A stretch of 64,000 nucleotides of DNA from Melastoma dodecandrum (lineage: Eukaryota > Streptophyta > Magnoliopsida > Myrtales > Melastomataceae). Both the position numbers and the translations under genes were made by a program. Shown one piece after another: positions 11,991-24,540 of the stretch (position 1 is the stretch's first letter; each line of letters begins with the position of its first letter). Location of the stretch: positions 1,798,001 through 1,862,000 of the forward strand of contig JARUPY010000087.1 in the NCBI GenBank assembly GCA_029817715.1, given 5' to 3'. The notes under the pieces were generated by a model. That model made no database searches, was not told the DNA's origin, and worked only from the letters and a program-made list of their open reading frames with translations.

Positions 11991-13320
11991 TTAAATTTAT
12001 ATGATCCCTCTAAATCATGTCAGTCTACTTCCTATTAGTTATCATTCTAGACTCCCTATTAGTTACCATTCTAGACTGTGAGTCAAAACAAAACGAGATA
12101 GTAGGTGAATATGGGAAATTAGCACATCTGCTTTCACTCCTAGCAGTGTAATAATCTTTTCCAAAGTTCAAATAGTGGGCATGCTATGATTAATTACTGC
12201 ATGTGGTATGGTTCATTTTCTGGTCAGTGCTCCTCGTAGAAAAAGGTTCCGAACAAACACTTTTGTTAGACATGCTGGTTGAATGAGTTGACAATTGGGT
12301 TTACTGACTCCCTTTTCAAGATATTGTTCCTCGTTCTTTTCTCATTCTCAATGACTGATTATTATCGACGTGAAAGTTCCTTCTGTTTTTATAACGGGTT
12401 AAAATAATTAGGCGTAAAAGGTTGTGGATGAACACTCTCTTGGGTAAGTCTGGAGGTGGTTATCTCAATCCTCCTAGGTAACGGACCTCTCTCGGAAGGT
12501 CATAGTTTCAAGACTCTTACTTCATTCCCAGTCTCGCAAAAGACGAGAGCAATCTAACGGGCCATATCAGAAAATTACCATGTTTGTACCCCTTCATTAC
12601 AACAAGAGATTTTGGGTTGGGAAAAAAAGTGTTCAGTGGTTGAATCCGAATGGAGAGAATCTATTGATCCTTCTGGTACCAAGGATTGGTTGAATCTCAA
12701 TCTCATGTAGTGTCACAAATACAACCATGTAACACACCGTGTGCATCATTACAATAGGAGGAGGAGCTGCAACTACTGGGTTTCCCTCTCTTTAGGACAG
12801 GATGGGCCATAAAGAAGAAATTAACCGTTAGAGAAAGAGAGGCTTGCTTTAGCCCAGATAACAGGACCAGTGTTATCATTCATCCTCAATGGACAGACAT
12901 GGCACCCTTTCCAGGCCCCTCCCCCTCGCCCTTGCTGGGGCCGTCCTATTCGCTCTGGAAGTGACCACGGACAAGCCGGATCCAAACACGTCGGAAATCT
13001 CTGGCACTACGGATAACTGGTGCCTGGAGGATTCGTTGAAATGTGTGGTCGCTGTATGAAATGAAAGAAGAGGGGGGAAGACAGCGGATGGGTAGCCTTA
13101 AGCGGAAGCACTTACGGATCTCATCGACGATGCCTTCGAGAGCGAGCAGGAACGCAGGAGTACAAAGAGAGCTTGAACGCTGGAATGCTTGAAAAGATAA
13201 AATATGACAATATATGTTCGTCTGTAGAGAGATGTATTTGTACAATGCCTAAAAACAACTATTTATACTAAGCTAGACCTACGTATATACGGTAATGTAA
13301 TATTGCACATATATTACGCT
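11991..13320. other. Non-coding stretch, nothing assignable
   Basis: Short unrelated open frames only. A locally repeated TTAGTTACCATTCTAGACT motif occurs near 12040-12075. GC rises around 12900-13150 but no protein family is recognised there. Confidence 0.4.
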
Positions 13321-13667
13321 TCATTTGATGCCAGTCTCCTTGGAATATCTCCTTTCCATATGAGCAAACTTGGCAACAATCTCCTTCCGGATCCCGCGAT
13401 CTTCTGGAGCCTTCATTAACAGCTGACTGATCAACCGTGTCGCCTATTGGCCTTCGCCGTAGAGTTTCCTCGCTCGCTCAGTCTGACTGTCGCTTGTTGA
13501 TTCATCGACCTATTGTTGCCCGCCGCCTGGTAATCCCGTCGCCCAGTAAGCCTTCGCCTGGTGTGTATCCGTGGTCACCTCATTCATGAATTTTCTTTCC
13601 TTGGACTTATGTTCTGGACCGTCGATCCACAGATTGAGCTGAGATCTGTGACCCAGAATTTCTTCCG
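13321..13667 (-). pseudogene. Last-exon-like protein fossil of unknown family
   Basis: Reading from an acceptor-like TTTAG at 13668-13669, one frame runs 13667 to a TGA at 13321-13323 and reads like genuine protein: EEILGHRSQLNLWIDGPEH near the start, SDSQTERARKLYGEGQ in the middle and KEIVAKFAHMERRYSKETG at the end. Two in-frame TAG codons interrupt it at 13510-13512 and 13444-13446, each directly after a CAA codon. I do not recognise the family. It may be a duplicated terminal exon that has decayed, or a captured fragment. No further exon was identified upstream on this strand. Confidence 0.35.
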
Positions 13668-14460
13668 CTAAACACGTCCGACGTTATGTCATCATAAGGT
13701 GGAACCAATCAAAACCTTTTTTTTTTATTTTGTCCGATGGAGAAAAGACAGAATCAATGATCGAGTTGACTTCTTTTAACTCATCCATCTCATCGCCTCC
13801 TCCGAAGGACAGCCCGCATCAAAGCACTTTTTGTCTTGGTCTCTCCGGAATCCATCATCCATGGGAGAAGGGAGACATCACGAGAAGAAGAAGAAGGAAA
13901 CACCCATCCACGTCTTTCCGAGGGTAACAAATCATCATGTCCGAATGAATTCTTCTTCATCTGTAGCAGGAACAATGAGGACAACACCATCTCGTCTATT
14001 GTCATCACAAAATGTCCACGTTACGCCTGTGGACAGAGAGAGACCCCCTTCTTGGATTTTGTTTAATAGTCTTTCTGGATCTGACAAGTAGCAGGTGTTC
14101 GTGCTTGCTCCGATTTGTCAATTTCCTGGAGGATGAAATGTGTTATTGAACTAAAGGTGGGGGAAGTCGCTTTCCAAATTCCAATCTCACACCCAATCCC
14201 ATGGACTCCCCCAAAATCTCCAGCCCACAGATTAAGAAATTACCCAACAAGACTGTAACATTGGAGTCTGCTCCTCTGAATTCGGACAACCTACGAGAAC
14301 TCCCGTCGGGGATGAACATATTCTAATTCACAAACCCAGATGGACAAATAATTGCTTTTTTCCTCTTGTTTTGATAATCGTTAAATTGTACAACAACAGG
14401 GGGGGAAGATGAGGCCACTCGCAAACTTTGATTACTTTTCTGTTTTTTTTCCTTGTTTTT

Positions 14461-14664
14461 TCAAGAGGGAGTGCCGGAAATCTCTGGGGAAGTTACCGGG
14501 AACAATGGCAGGAGCTGGGGCTCGGAGTCCCTAGGCGTGTTCGCCTGTGACGGGCGGAAGTAGAACCCCTTCTCGGCGATCGCCCTGTCCTCCTCCGAAG
14601 ACGAGGAGTTACCCAGTGACGGGGATGATTTCCCAAAGGGGTCGTCGTTGAGTGGGTCACCCAT
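14461..14664 (-). pseudogene. VQ-motif protein C-terminal fragment (VQ4-like tail)
   Basis: The 67-codon frame contains NDDPFGKSSPSLGNSSSSEE, EEDRAIAEKGFYFRP, and a C-terminus with TPRDSEPQLLPLFPVTSP. This matches my memory of the tail of VQ4/VQ13/VQ33-type proteins, small nuclear WRKY partners and MAP-kinase substrates. The defining FxxxVQxLTG motif, normally about 100 or more residues upstream, is absent, and upstream sequence on this strand (14665-14870) is AT-rich and non-coding. The frame begins with an ATG just before the conserved region. It is most simply a truncated duplicate; a short expressed peptide cannot be excluded. The assignment rests on pattern memory, not alignment. Confidence 0.45.
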
Positions 14665-16778
14665 TTGTTTTCGAATTTAAAAGTTTTCCACCAAAAACCT
14701 ATAAATTTCCTAAAAAAATAATAATAATCCCAATTATATCGAACTCCTTCAAACTGTCAACTTTATCCGAAGAGAATTACCCTTTTAGCACTCCCATGAA
14801 ATTGGACCCTCTAATTTAAACTTGGTGGGGATGGGGGGAGTAGGTTCCCAATTCACAATCTCTTTAAAAAAAGCACACACATATATTTTGTCTCCAAGGG
14901 AACATCCCCATTTAGTGTCCTTACTCTTGTTGGAACTTATTTGTGCAGTCGTCTCGTGTCGTCCAGAAGTAATTGTATTTCCCAGAAGTAGTCAAAGGCT
15001 TTCATCATCAACGGAGATTCGAACACTGGGTTTAAATGGATTTTTTTACTTGGTCATGATTCCGTATTATCTAAAATTTTTAATGTACACGTAAATTTTA
15101 TAATTAAAAAATGTACGAGAATTTCCGTATCATAAACATATAATGTCCTAACGAGTTTGTGTTTTAAAATTTCAAACACGACACTTAATTCGTTCACCAA
15201 ATCGTGTCAAAATATGAAACCAAAACCTACCCATTTAATAAATGTGCTATGCATATTATCGGTTTAATATATATAACTAGTAAAAATATATCATATTTTA
15301 TAAAATTAAAAAATCAACTTAAAAATATATTTTGCCTTGCAATTCTACCTTCTTTTGATGACATCGTCATCATTCACATCTCTTACCTTTTTTTATCCAG
15401 TCTGAAAAATTTAAGTATGAACGTTTGACTTGTGTCAAATCTTTCTTCTATGAAATTATAGAACAAGCAAAGTAGAGATATAAAAATAATAACAAGAATA
15501 AAAGATATTTTAAATTTTTTTTAGAAAGTAAAATTAGTTCACTTATAATCAAGTAACATTTTGAATCCTAGGCTCAAAGAAGAACGATGACGATTTTCGA
15601 AAAAGAAAGAAAAATACATGAAGAAGCTAATTCATAGGAGAGATTAAAAAAAAGAAACTAATATATTTTTATTTTAAAATTTTATTATACATAATTGTAA
15701 CCTAAAATAAAAAATATTCTATATATTATATAATTTTAAATTAAACGGGTTATATGTTTAATTTTAAAATACGTACTCGAATCTATAATTTATCATGTCC
15801 TATCTCAACTCGTTTATGTAAAAGATTATTCAATTAGATTCGAACCCAATCTAAACCGTGTGGCGTGCTTATGTCAAAATGACATTCCAAATTGGACGAT
15901 AATCAAGAAATTTAATAAAAATTAGCCACGTGTCACTACTTCCTCTGTCATCGCATCTCAGGTCATATTGATCATCTCCAATGCAAATGATTATGATTTT
16001 TAAACACATCCTGAGATTTCGAGTCAACAAGCACTTGGTTTCGTGTTCATATTTCGCTATTTCATAGTGATGTCCTTGTCCATCCATCCATCCATCCATG
16101 GCCATGACCTTTTCTCCCCCCTCCCCCCAACCCTAAGACGTGCCCATCCACGTCACCCCTCTCCTCTCCTCTCCTCTCCTCTCCGGGGTTGCTTCTAAAC
16201 ACGTTACCATCATGGCTTCTGCGTGAAACCTGAGTTTCGGAGACATACTCTTCTTCTTTTTTTCAAATCTATTTAAGTTTTAGTCCAAATATTAATTAGT
16301 CAGCAGCAGCAGGAGGACAATTACCCCAACCCACACACAAGTATTGGACTTGGGCCGATCTATTTTGATTATCAATGGGCCAAAGCCCAAGACTATGAAA
16401 TGTCTCCGTCGGCCCATTTTCCTACTCATTGAGGGGCCACTTTAGAAGATGAAGGAAGTTTTGTTAACGGGGATCCTGAGTTGATAACAAAATCCATAAT
16501 ATATAATAATACAAAGAGAGATTTGATGAAAGCAGTCAAAAAGATTTCCTCACCCCGAAAGAAGAAAAAGAGGAGCAACCAAAACGTGTACACGATAAAA
16601 ATTAACCTTATGGCGCCGAGTCCATCCTCTAACAGTGGACTGAAAGAACAACATGTGACCTATAAACCAACCAACCACCCCGCACGATAAGCTCCACGCC
16701 GCAATAGGTAAGTAAGTCCGGGACAAACACGAATACAAAAACAGTCCGAGAGGCACCTTCTCCGCTTTGCATATCACA
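14665..16778. other. AT-rich intergenic sequence with small tandem repeats
   Basis: No coding frame of substance. It contains strongly AT-rich sequence (15100-15850), an (ATCC)n run at about 16080-16099, a CTCTC pentamer run at about 16160-16185, and GGGCC/GGCCC-type motifs at 16350-16420. The last 200-300 bases before 16779 probably include the 3' UTR of the proton pump interactor gene. Confidence 0.5.
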
Positions 16779-19472
16779 TCAACGGTGACTCCAAAACGCG
16801 ATTATCAGACACAGGAAGACTGCCAGCGCGGCTGACCCTGCCGCCCAAACCCAGTAGCTGTCCGACTTCTTTCGCTTTAGTATGGCCTTAGGCATGGATT
16901 CGGGTGCTTTCCCCTGTTTCCTGACCCTCACCGTCTTCTCCTTCCTCTCCTTTGCCGCAACCTGGATGGGAACTGTCAGAGTTTCTTCAGGTTTCTCGGG
17001 TTCAGTGGCATCGGCGGCAGTTTCGGCCTCTTCCTCGGTTTCGGCAGCTCCGCCTTTCTTCTTCAGCTTCTTTTCACGTTCCTGTTGTGGGGAAAAAAGA
17101 AAGAGAAAAGTAGTTTTCTGTTATGCCTCTAGCAGTTACGCCAACTAAAGAATTGGGCAGCAAAGGATAAGATAGACGTGAATTTCCTTGAGCTTCTTCT
17201 CAGCTTCCTTTTGAGCCTTGATTGCCACCTTGGCCGCATTCTTCTCGGCCAGCTTCTTCTTCCTTTCCAAAGCCTGCTTTTGCTTAGCAATCTGCTCCTC
17301 CCTCTTCATCTCCCTCAGTGTCTTCTCGTCAATCTGGACTACAGGTGGGGGTTCATGCTTTGGAATCACATAGGCATCCTCTTCAGATTTTGATTCCTTG
17401 GTTTCCAATTCCTTTGCCTTGGATTTCTTGACTGAATCGCTCGCTTTCTTGGTGGATTCCTTCTCGACCTTCTGGGGAGGTACAGGGTCTTCATGCACGG
17501 GTGGCTTGACAGCCTCTTTCGGCATTTTCGCTTCAGCTGCCTTGTCAGGGGCTGATGGAAACTTTTCAACGGCCACCAATGGCTTCTCATGAGGAAGCCT
17601 CGTCCGACCATCCTTGCTCATCTGCCGGCCATCCAGCGATGTCAATATCCTCTTCTGATAATCATCTCGGAAACTTTTGCTACCATTCCAGAGCGAGAAG
17701 AATTTGTCAACCTGAGAAACAATGAACAAAGGGTTAAACTTGTACTTTAAGCTTCAATCTAAATTCTGAAGTATTGACAAACCTCCGTATGTGAAAGATC
17801 CACAAGAGCCATCACATCCTTCTTCGCAGCAAGGTCCCGAACAGAGTTGAAGAGAGAACGGTTTTGGTAGAAAGGGGCATTCTGATGAAAGAAAGGGGGA
17901 GAATGTTATTCAGCGTGTAGACAAATGCCATTAATGTTGAGTAGACTATGCTGCATTAGGATAGCGAATATAATAAGAAAAGAAAATTCAAGTCTGTCGG
18001 GAAAAATTCAACGCACCCCTTCGTCACGTTGCAACCTCAGATCCTGCATATTTGAGTAAGCTTTGTCCCTACTTTCCACTACAACTTCCAGCTCATCTTG
18101 TAGAGACTTGATCTGAGCATCAATGCCATCTAATTCATCCCTGAGCTGCTTGATTTTTGCCTTCACGGCTTGCTGATCCTTTCTTACCTCATCCAAATCA
18201 ACTCCAATAAGCTGCATCAGACAGGCCAAAAGGCATAAAAGATATGTAAGTGAAACCACGCGCAGGAGTACACAAAACACACCGTTGAGCAGAGAATGCA
18301 TGACAAGATGTGACCACATTACTTTAACTTGGTCTTGAATGTCTTCCTTCTGGCCCATGGATCCCTGGATCTCAGCCCTCATTGCAGCATTAGCAATGAC
18401 CTTGTCCCGGGTGCCCTCGAGCTGCTTAATTTCCCGTATAATTTGCTTCTCTTCTGCCAATGAGATGCTCTCATGCTGAATCCGGTAATGCAAGCTATGG
18501 ATCTGCAAGTATTCAATCATGACAAAAGATCAACAAGGGAAAACCTAAGCGAAGAGAACAATTATTTAAACGCTCTTGCAGGAAACATACGACATCATTC
18601 AGTTCTTCCTCTGATGAACATAAGCCACTTCCACCGCCCCCGCCACCGCCACCGCCACCACCACGATTACCCGTATTCGTATTTCGAAGCTTTCCGAGAG
18701 CTTGCTGCAGTGGTTCCATTTTCTTTCTCTTCTCATCCATCGCCATATTGAATTGTTTGTTTTCAACACCTAAGGCTTTCAGCTGAGAAATGATCTCCGA
18801 TCTTTCGGACTGAGAGATCAACAAAAGCACCTCCTATAAATAAAGCATGGCCAACAATTCTGCATCGTTCCCCCCAAACACAAATTTTTTCCAGTCCAGC
18901 CCTCCAAACTCCAATCAAAATTATTGAAGACAAATTCTTTGGTTGCAAAAGTTACTTCCCTAGTTGCATTCAGAATTCCCACAATAGAGGATATTCCGAA
19001 GACAAACAAAATAACGATTTGAGACCCACAATATAGGATATTCCAAAAACAAACAATATAACGATTCGATAAGTAGTAGGCGCAGCCCTTTCAATCACAT
19101 GACATGACCATATATGGTGTTGCTTACCCTCTTTGCCCTAAGTTTGTCTGTGATCTGGAACCTAGCTTGATTTTTCTGCTGAATCTCCTTATCCGCTTTC
19201 TCAAGCTTCATCTTAATCTGGGGATCTTCAAGGGCTCTGAATCTGACGAAATAGAAGTCGTGAATCTTACTAGGGGCAGGCCATTCATTCATAACATCCT
19301 GTGGGTAACTGGCCTCCGAAATCTTGCTTGCTTCCTGACTCATATCCGCGCCACCATTCGCAACAGGGTCCACTTTACCGTTCACCTTCTCGCTCGAAGC
19401 CACCTTGCTTGCCTCAGCCAGGGCTGCTGCCGGAGGCGGAGCCATCTCGAATCCATCGACCTCAACACCCAT
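16779..19472 (-). CDS. PPI1: Proton pump interactor (PPI1-like), 7 exons
   Basis: Coding exons on the minus strand: 19472-19128, 18809-18591, 18502-18323, 18211-18017, 17881-17783, 17711-17178 and 17081-16779. All junctions are phase 0 and give 624 residues, near the roughly 612 of Arabidopsis PPI1. The start is the ATG of MGVEVDGFEM. Family landmarks are YPQDVMNEWPAPSKIHDFYFV, RAKRSERSEI, MGQKEDIQDQVK, NAPFYQNRSLFNSVRDLAAK and VDKFFSLWNGSK. Most of the middle is Lys/Glu-rich coiled coil, and a hydrophobic segment (SYWVWAAG..FLCLIIAFW) sits at the extreme C-terminus as a tail anchor. The family binds the regulatory C-terminus of plasma-membrane H+-ATPase and stimulates it; PPI1 is mostly ER/plasma-membrane associated. 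Oddities are an uninterrupted run of 11 Gly in exon 2 and a weak exon-6 donor (CAC|GTCTAT). Confidence 0.92.
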
Positions 19473-20215
19473 AGCTGCTCTGCTTAACAAGATGCACAAC
19501 ACCTGCGGAAGCAGAAAAGGTCTCAAATTTCCGGCATTATCACGAGATTGAGGACGCTTTCAGAAGAAAGCTTGGGCACCCAAAAAGGATAACATCAGAC
19601 GGGGAAACAAAACGATGGCAAATAGGCGAACTTGCCGATCAGAATGATTCTCCCTGGATGCAGAAAGCCAGAAACAAATCAGAGGAAGGCGACAGACGAA
19701 TTCACCGATGCACCGATCGGAAAAACAAGGAGCTGAAAACGTAATCCACGGAAGTCGGATCGAAAGCCGAAAAAAAGAAATTCAGATGCGACACATGCAA
19801 TGGAATCTGCGGGGATTGGGAACGCATGCAGGAACAAATCAAATCGAACCGAATAGATTCATAAAGGATCAAGTCAAACCAACCCCCCCCCCCCCCACCA
19901 AACACGAGACGGAAGAAAAGGAGAAAGGAACGGGAAAAACCAACAAAAAGGCAATGATCCCAACGACACCGACGCGGCGGCGGAGGAGGATTGAATCACC
20001 GGGAGAGGAGGGAAGAGGGCAGAAGAAAAAAGAGGGAGAGAATTGGGCGGAGGGGGGTGGGGATAGAAATAAATAAACAAGGAAAGTAATAAAGAAAGAA
20101 GCTGACCCAGACCAGACCCGACCCGACCCGACCGGACCCCCTCCTCCTCCTCCTTCCCTCCTTTCTCTCTCTCTCACTCTCTCTCTCGTCTGGACCGAAA
20201 TGGCAAATGTGCAAT
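19473..20215 (-). promoter_or_regulatory. Leader and promoter region of the proton pump interactor gene
   Basis: Upstream of the ATG is a likely 5'-UTR intron: an acceptor-like TTCCGCAG at about 19500-19508 precedes GTGTTGTGCATC, and the donor is not fixed. Farther up are a C homopolymer (about 19882-19893 on the plus strand), GC-rich sequence near 19970-20060, repeated GACCCGACCC (20110-20140), and a CT/GA tract (about 20157-20188) typical of plant core promoters. Transcription probably starts near 20050-20200. No TATA box is convincing. Confidence 0.5.
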
Positions 20216-21153
20216 GCCTAAATGATTGGGGGGGGGGATCAATTGCTTCGACGGCAAAAAGGACAGGAAAAATTGGTCGGGTGCGCCATTGCGCTTTTTA
20301 ACGTTCTGTTTGGTGGATCCATCCCTTTTCCAAATGGCTCGGGGTGTTGGGCTTTGTTGTCCAGGGTGGACACTGGGCCCATTGGGCTTTCAGACGCCGT
20401 TCTGATTAGGCCCATGATAAATATATAATATATATATATATATTGTAATTTGAAACCATAATAAAAAGACAATCATATGATAGATAATGGGGAATTTATT
20501 ACTACGACGCCGTTGGTTACATCCCCCCGCCCCAATTCAAGGGGATTCACAGCTTGCCATCCATCGTGTCATCATCGTGCAATTTACTAAAAAAGGGTAC
20601 TGAAATGAATCTAAATTAGGCTAGTAAATTTACAAGCCCGTATGATACGTCTGCTTTTTGTCGAATCCCTTTTGGTCTATGTAATGCCCCGGCAACGTTT
20701 CAGAGGGGGGCTGTCTCCGTTCGTTCTCCCCCTTTCAATTCGAGTGGGTCCCCCCGGTTTCACGCGTATACGCAATTTGCCAAAAAGGTATTTGTTTTCC
20801 CACTTCCATCTTCCATTCCCTTTCAAACCCACTGGCAATAATGATATATGATGGGGGAAAAAATGGACCGAAAATATGGAAATGAAAAGGAACAAGAATT
20901 TGGATTAGTAAAGGGCCGAGAAGAAAAACGTAGAAAAAAAGGTTTGGGCGGACGATTTTCTGTATTTTTTTAATATTTGTCACGTATATTTCCCATATGG
21001 AATGCATGTAATATTTCAAGTACTTCTCGTTATTTTAAGACCATAATGTCGCTCATCTAAATATGCTATTGCATGCATTTTCAAGGGAAGTCTCTGCTAT
21101 TTAAAACGAGCCATACTGATTGGGTGTCTATTTTACTTTTCCATAAAAGTAGT
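20216..21153. other. Intergenic, AT-rich, dinucleotide repeat
   Basis: No gene seen. A TA-rich microsatellite lies at about 20424-20445. Low-complexity purine and pyrimidine runs fill much of the rest. Confidence 0.5.
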
Positions 21154-21164
21154 CCCTTGATTCA

Positions 21165-21688
21165 GATATTTGTACTCATGTACGATTAATTTTAAAAAAT
21201 ACGGTCGAAGTTTTCAAAATACTAAATTTATGGTCGATAGGGCGGATTTCAAAAACACATCTTCCACTTTATAAAAAAGACAAATTTTCAAAATTCATTA
21301 CCCAAATAATCGAGGCAAATGCAAGTTTTGAAAACCCGCATTCCCTCTCGTTAAAAATAAAAGAGAGGAGAGGGAGAGGGAGGGGGAGGGGGAAGGTAAA
21401 GGGGCGAAGAGGGAGAGAGAGAAAGAAGAGGGGAGAGGGAGAAGGGGGGAGGAGCATGTCGAAAGAAGAGAAAATAAAAAATAAAAAAAATTAAGGAGGG
21501 GGAAAGCGGGTTTAAACCCGCCTTTTTCCCGATTATTTGGATGGCAGGTTTTGAAAACCTTTCTTCTTTGTAAATTGGAAGATATGTTTTCAAAACCCGC
21601 CCTAGCGACGATAAATTCAGTATTTTGAAAACTTCGACCGTATTTTGCAAAAAGAAATTTAAAACCGACCGTATAACTGTACAAACCT
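21165..21688. mobile_element. Foldback / MITE-like element with purine-rich loop
   Basis: Left arm (about 21165-21312) and right arm (about 21522-21688) are inverted repeats. AAATACGGTCGAAGTTTTCA and ATAGGGCGG..TTC..AAACA..ATCTTCCA on the left recur reverse-complemented on the right, down to CCAAATAATCG at the inner ends. The loop (21340-21480) is nearly pure GA on the plus strand. The 11-bp direct repeat CCCTTGATTCA flanks it at 21154-21164 and 21689-21699, fitting a target duplication. An 11-bp duplication and 100+ bp arms suggest a non-autonomous Mutator-type element, but it carries no coding sequence. Confidence 0.7.
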
Positions 21689-21890
21689 CCCTTGATTCAT
21701 GGTGTAATTTTATTTTTCCATGCCAAGTGTTCCTTATAATACCAAACAATCTTTTCTTTGTGAGCTACCAAAATATTTAAGTTGAAGTTGAACCCTTGGA
21801 TAAAATTCTCCATCACATCGTCACTAAAAACTTAGACATTATCAACTACAACATTTTTGGGGATCCCATATTTATATATGATGACTATTT

Positions 21891-24540
21891 TTATGAAGTC
21901 AATGAAATACATATGATTGATGGACTTGGATGCTTAACTACTTCCCACTTGGTGAAGTAATCTCTTGTGACAAGTATGTATGCATCACCTCGGGTTAAAT
22001 GTGGATATATTTTGCCAATAATTTTCATTGTCCAAGTCCTAAAAGGCCATGATTTTACCATAATGTCTATATTGGTATTGACGTTTGAGTAGTTGGCCCA
22101 TAACACTAACATGGTTGACAACCCCTTGCCATTTCTATACAAAATTTCATCATTAAGGGCCAAAAAAGCTATGTCGGTTAATTGTCCAACATATATTGAC
22201 TCTGGCCTAATGTGCTCCGCATAAGCCATCATGAGTTTCGATCATAATAGGGATCGCTTCGCCTAAGTCTACACATATCAAAAGGATATCTTCATTCATT
22301 TTTTTGATACAACACATTGTCCAACAGGACATAATGTCGTGTTGCCGCTTTGATTTTCATTATGTCCATATACGAGGGATGAACTAGGCGATTGACATCC
22401 TTCAATAGTCTTCTACCTTCATGACATCAACAACACAGACATCCATACTTCTAAGCAATTTGTTGTCTCCTCTCGATCTGATTTCTTTCAAGAATCACAA
22501 ACCTGATTCTCGTAAGAAATTAAGATCTTTGACAAAACCTGAAACTAATTGGACGAGGTGATTGGCTTCATAATTATTCGCTCGCTTAAAATGTTGCATT
22601 TTTATTACGCCTAATTCCTTTTTAGTTGCTCAACAATCTTCAGGCATTGTATTAAATGATGGAGGTTGCACTCAATTTCTCCAATCACTTGTTATATGAC
22701 CAATTACGAATCTCCAAGTATCGTTACATGTTTTAGTTCCGAATCTCTTGCTACTTGAAGAGTTACAATGCGAACATCGTATTCTGCAACATTGTTCGTA
22801 ATATTTTTCCTTGATTCTACATGTTATCTACATCTTAGATGCCTATGTAAACTCTAATACAACATCTATTTCGGCTTCATTCTTAATTGGTGAACCGTCA
22901 AACCAAGCTATCCATATCTTGGGCATTTTCTCTTGTCCTTCAATGTTTGTTTCCTCATAATGGGTTAAGAATTCTACTTGAGCATTCCTTTTATGATTGC
23001 TTGTGGGCAATGAATTAGGCCGTAAGCTGATAAGATTACGCTCCACATCCTAATTTGCCCGGTGAACATATGGTTGTTAAAGAATATTTCAACCACCGCC
23101 GAACGAGACATAACATATACATCATTTGACCTGATGTAATGCCTCAACTTTCTGACTACATAATATAAAGGGGCGTAATTTCTCCATTGAGGAGTAATTC
23201 TACTCTCTCTATAAGTAACATAGACATATAATATATTACTCGCTTTGTCCCTCCACCTTCTTATGTCGACATGGCCCCAATGCTCGTCTGACTTTTAGCA
23301 ACATAGAGCACATATGGTCATGATGAATCGAGAGGAGTCATCATTAGAGGGTTCATCAAGTAATCCTTTATTTGTTGAAAAGCTTCTTCATGTTGCGTTG
23401 TCCATGTTACTTGCCCTATAGATTTTGTCTTTGAAATGGTTGAAAGCACCTTAGTCTCATGGGTGATATTGCTTGTAAAGTGATGAAGGTAGTTTAGGTG
23501 ACCCAAAAGGGCTTGTAATTCCCTCTTGGTGTAAGGACAAGACAACTTTTTGATTGCCTCTGGTTTATAAGGATCAATCTCAATTTTGTGCTGGTGTATT
23601 AGGAATCCTCGTAATTGCCCATTTTTAAATAAAACACACACTTTAGATGGTTAAGGTTCAATTTGTGTGATCACATCTTCTCAAATACCTCTTTCAAGTG
23701 GAGATTATTATGCATACTTCGCTTATATTTAACCATAATGTTATCAATATACACTTTTATGTTCCCCTAAGAGAGAATTAAAATTACATTCATTGATCTT
23801 TGGTAGGTGAAACCCGCATTCTTTAACCCAAAAGGTAATACCACCCATTCAAAGATCCCTAGTGGGCATCTAAAAAATATGTTTTTTATGTGCGTCTACT
23901 TCTACTACAAAGATTTGATTGCACCCTAAGTATCTATCCATAAAGGACAATAACTCACGTATGGTTGTCTTGTCCATCAAGTAGTCTGCTATAGGCATAG
24001 GGTACTCATCCTTTAGTGAAGTCCCTAAAGTTAATGCATATTATGATCGTACCATTCTTCTTTATGACAGGGACTACATTTGACACTCATTCGATATACC
24101 CGACAATTATTATATAACCAGCTTTAAATAGTTTCTTAGTTTCATCACACAACAACTGAGTTACCTCCTTTGACATCTGCCTAGGAGCTTGCTTTACGGG
24201 TTTAATTACCCCATACGTCGGCACCTTATGGTCAACTAAGCTATGTTCTAAGCTATTTCGATATAATATTAGGAGAATCTATCTTTATAGTTGTGCAAGT
24301 TTCGCCTAATATTTTGAGATATCTCTTTGCTTAGTAGTGAAATAATAAATATTATGCAAGGGTGTTCATCTGTCCCCAAAATAACTTCCATTAAAGAGTC
24401 ACAAGAAACGACAAAAGTTTCGCACTTGTCATCATAATTGACTACCTCATTGCAAAATGTACCCACCCATCTACACTTTTGGAATTGAAATACTACAATG
24501 TGCCTCTACTCGCACTTTTGGAATCGAAACTGGGACATGA
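21891..24540 (-). pseudogene. Ty3-gypsy pol fossil (RT, RNase H, integrase remnants)
   Basis: Decayed pol reads right to left. A pre-RT segment ends in NYKDRFS (about 24270). RT remnants around 23680-23780 show the connection to the HL..VFEKM motif. The RT/RNase H connection at 23641-23318 contains KRELQALLGHLNYLHHF and EEAFQQIKDYL. An RNase H start IAWFDGSP lies near 22900. Integrase remnants at 22232-21891 include a YFTKWEV motif. Many frameshifts and stops break it. The order fits Ty3-gypsy pol, and the second RNase H-type FDGS start suggests a Tat-like lineage. No LTRs were recognised around it. Confidence 0.65.

Noticed and set aside
17145..17729. Long uninterrupted minus-strand frame read as a separate gene
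   Set aside because: It is exon 6 of the proton pump interactor plus retained intron, not an independent gene.
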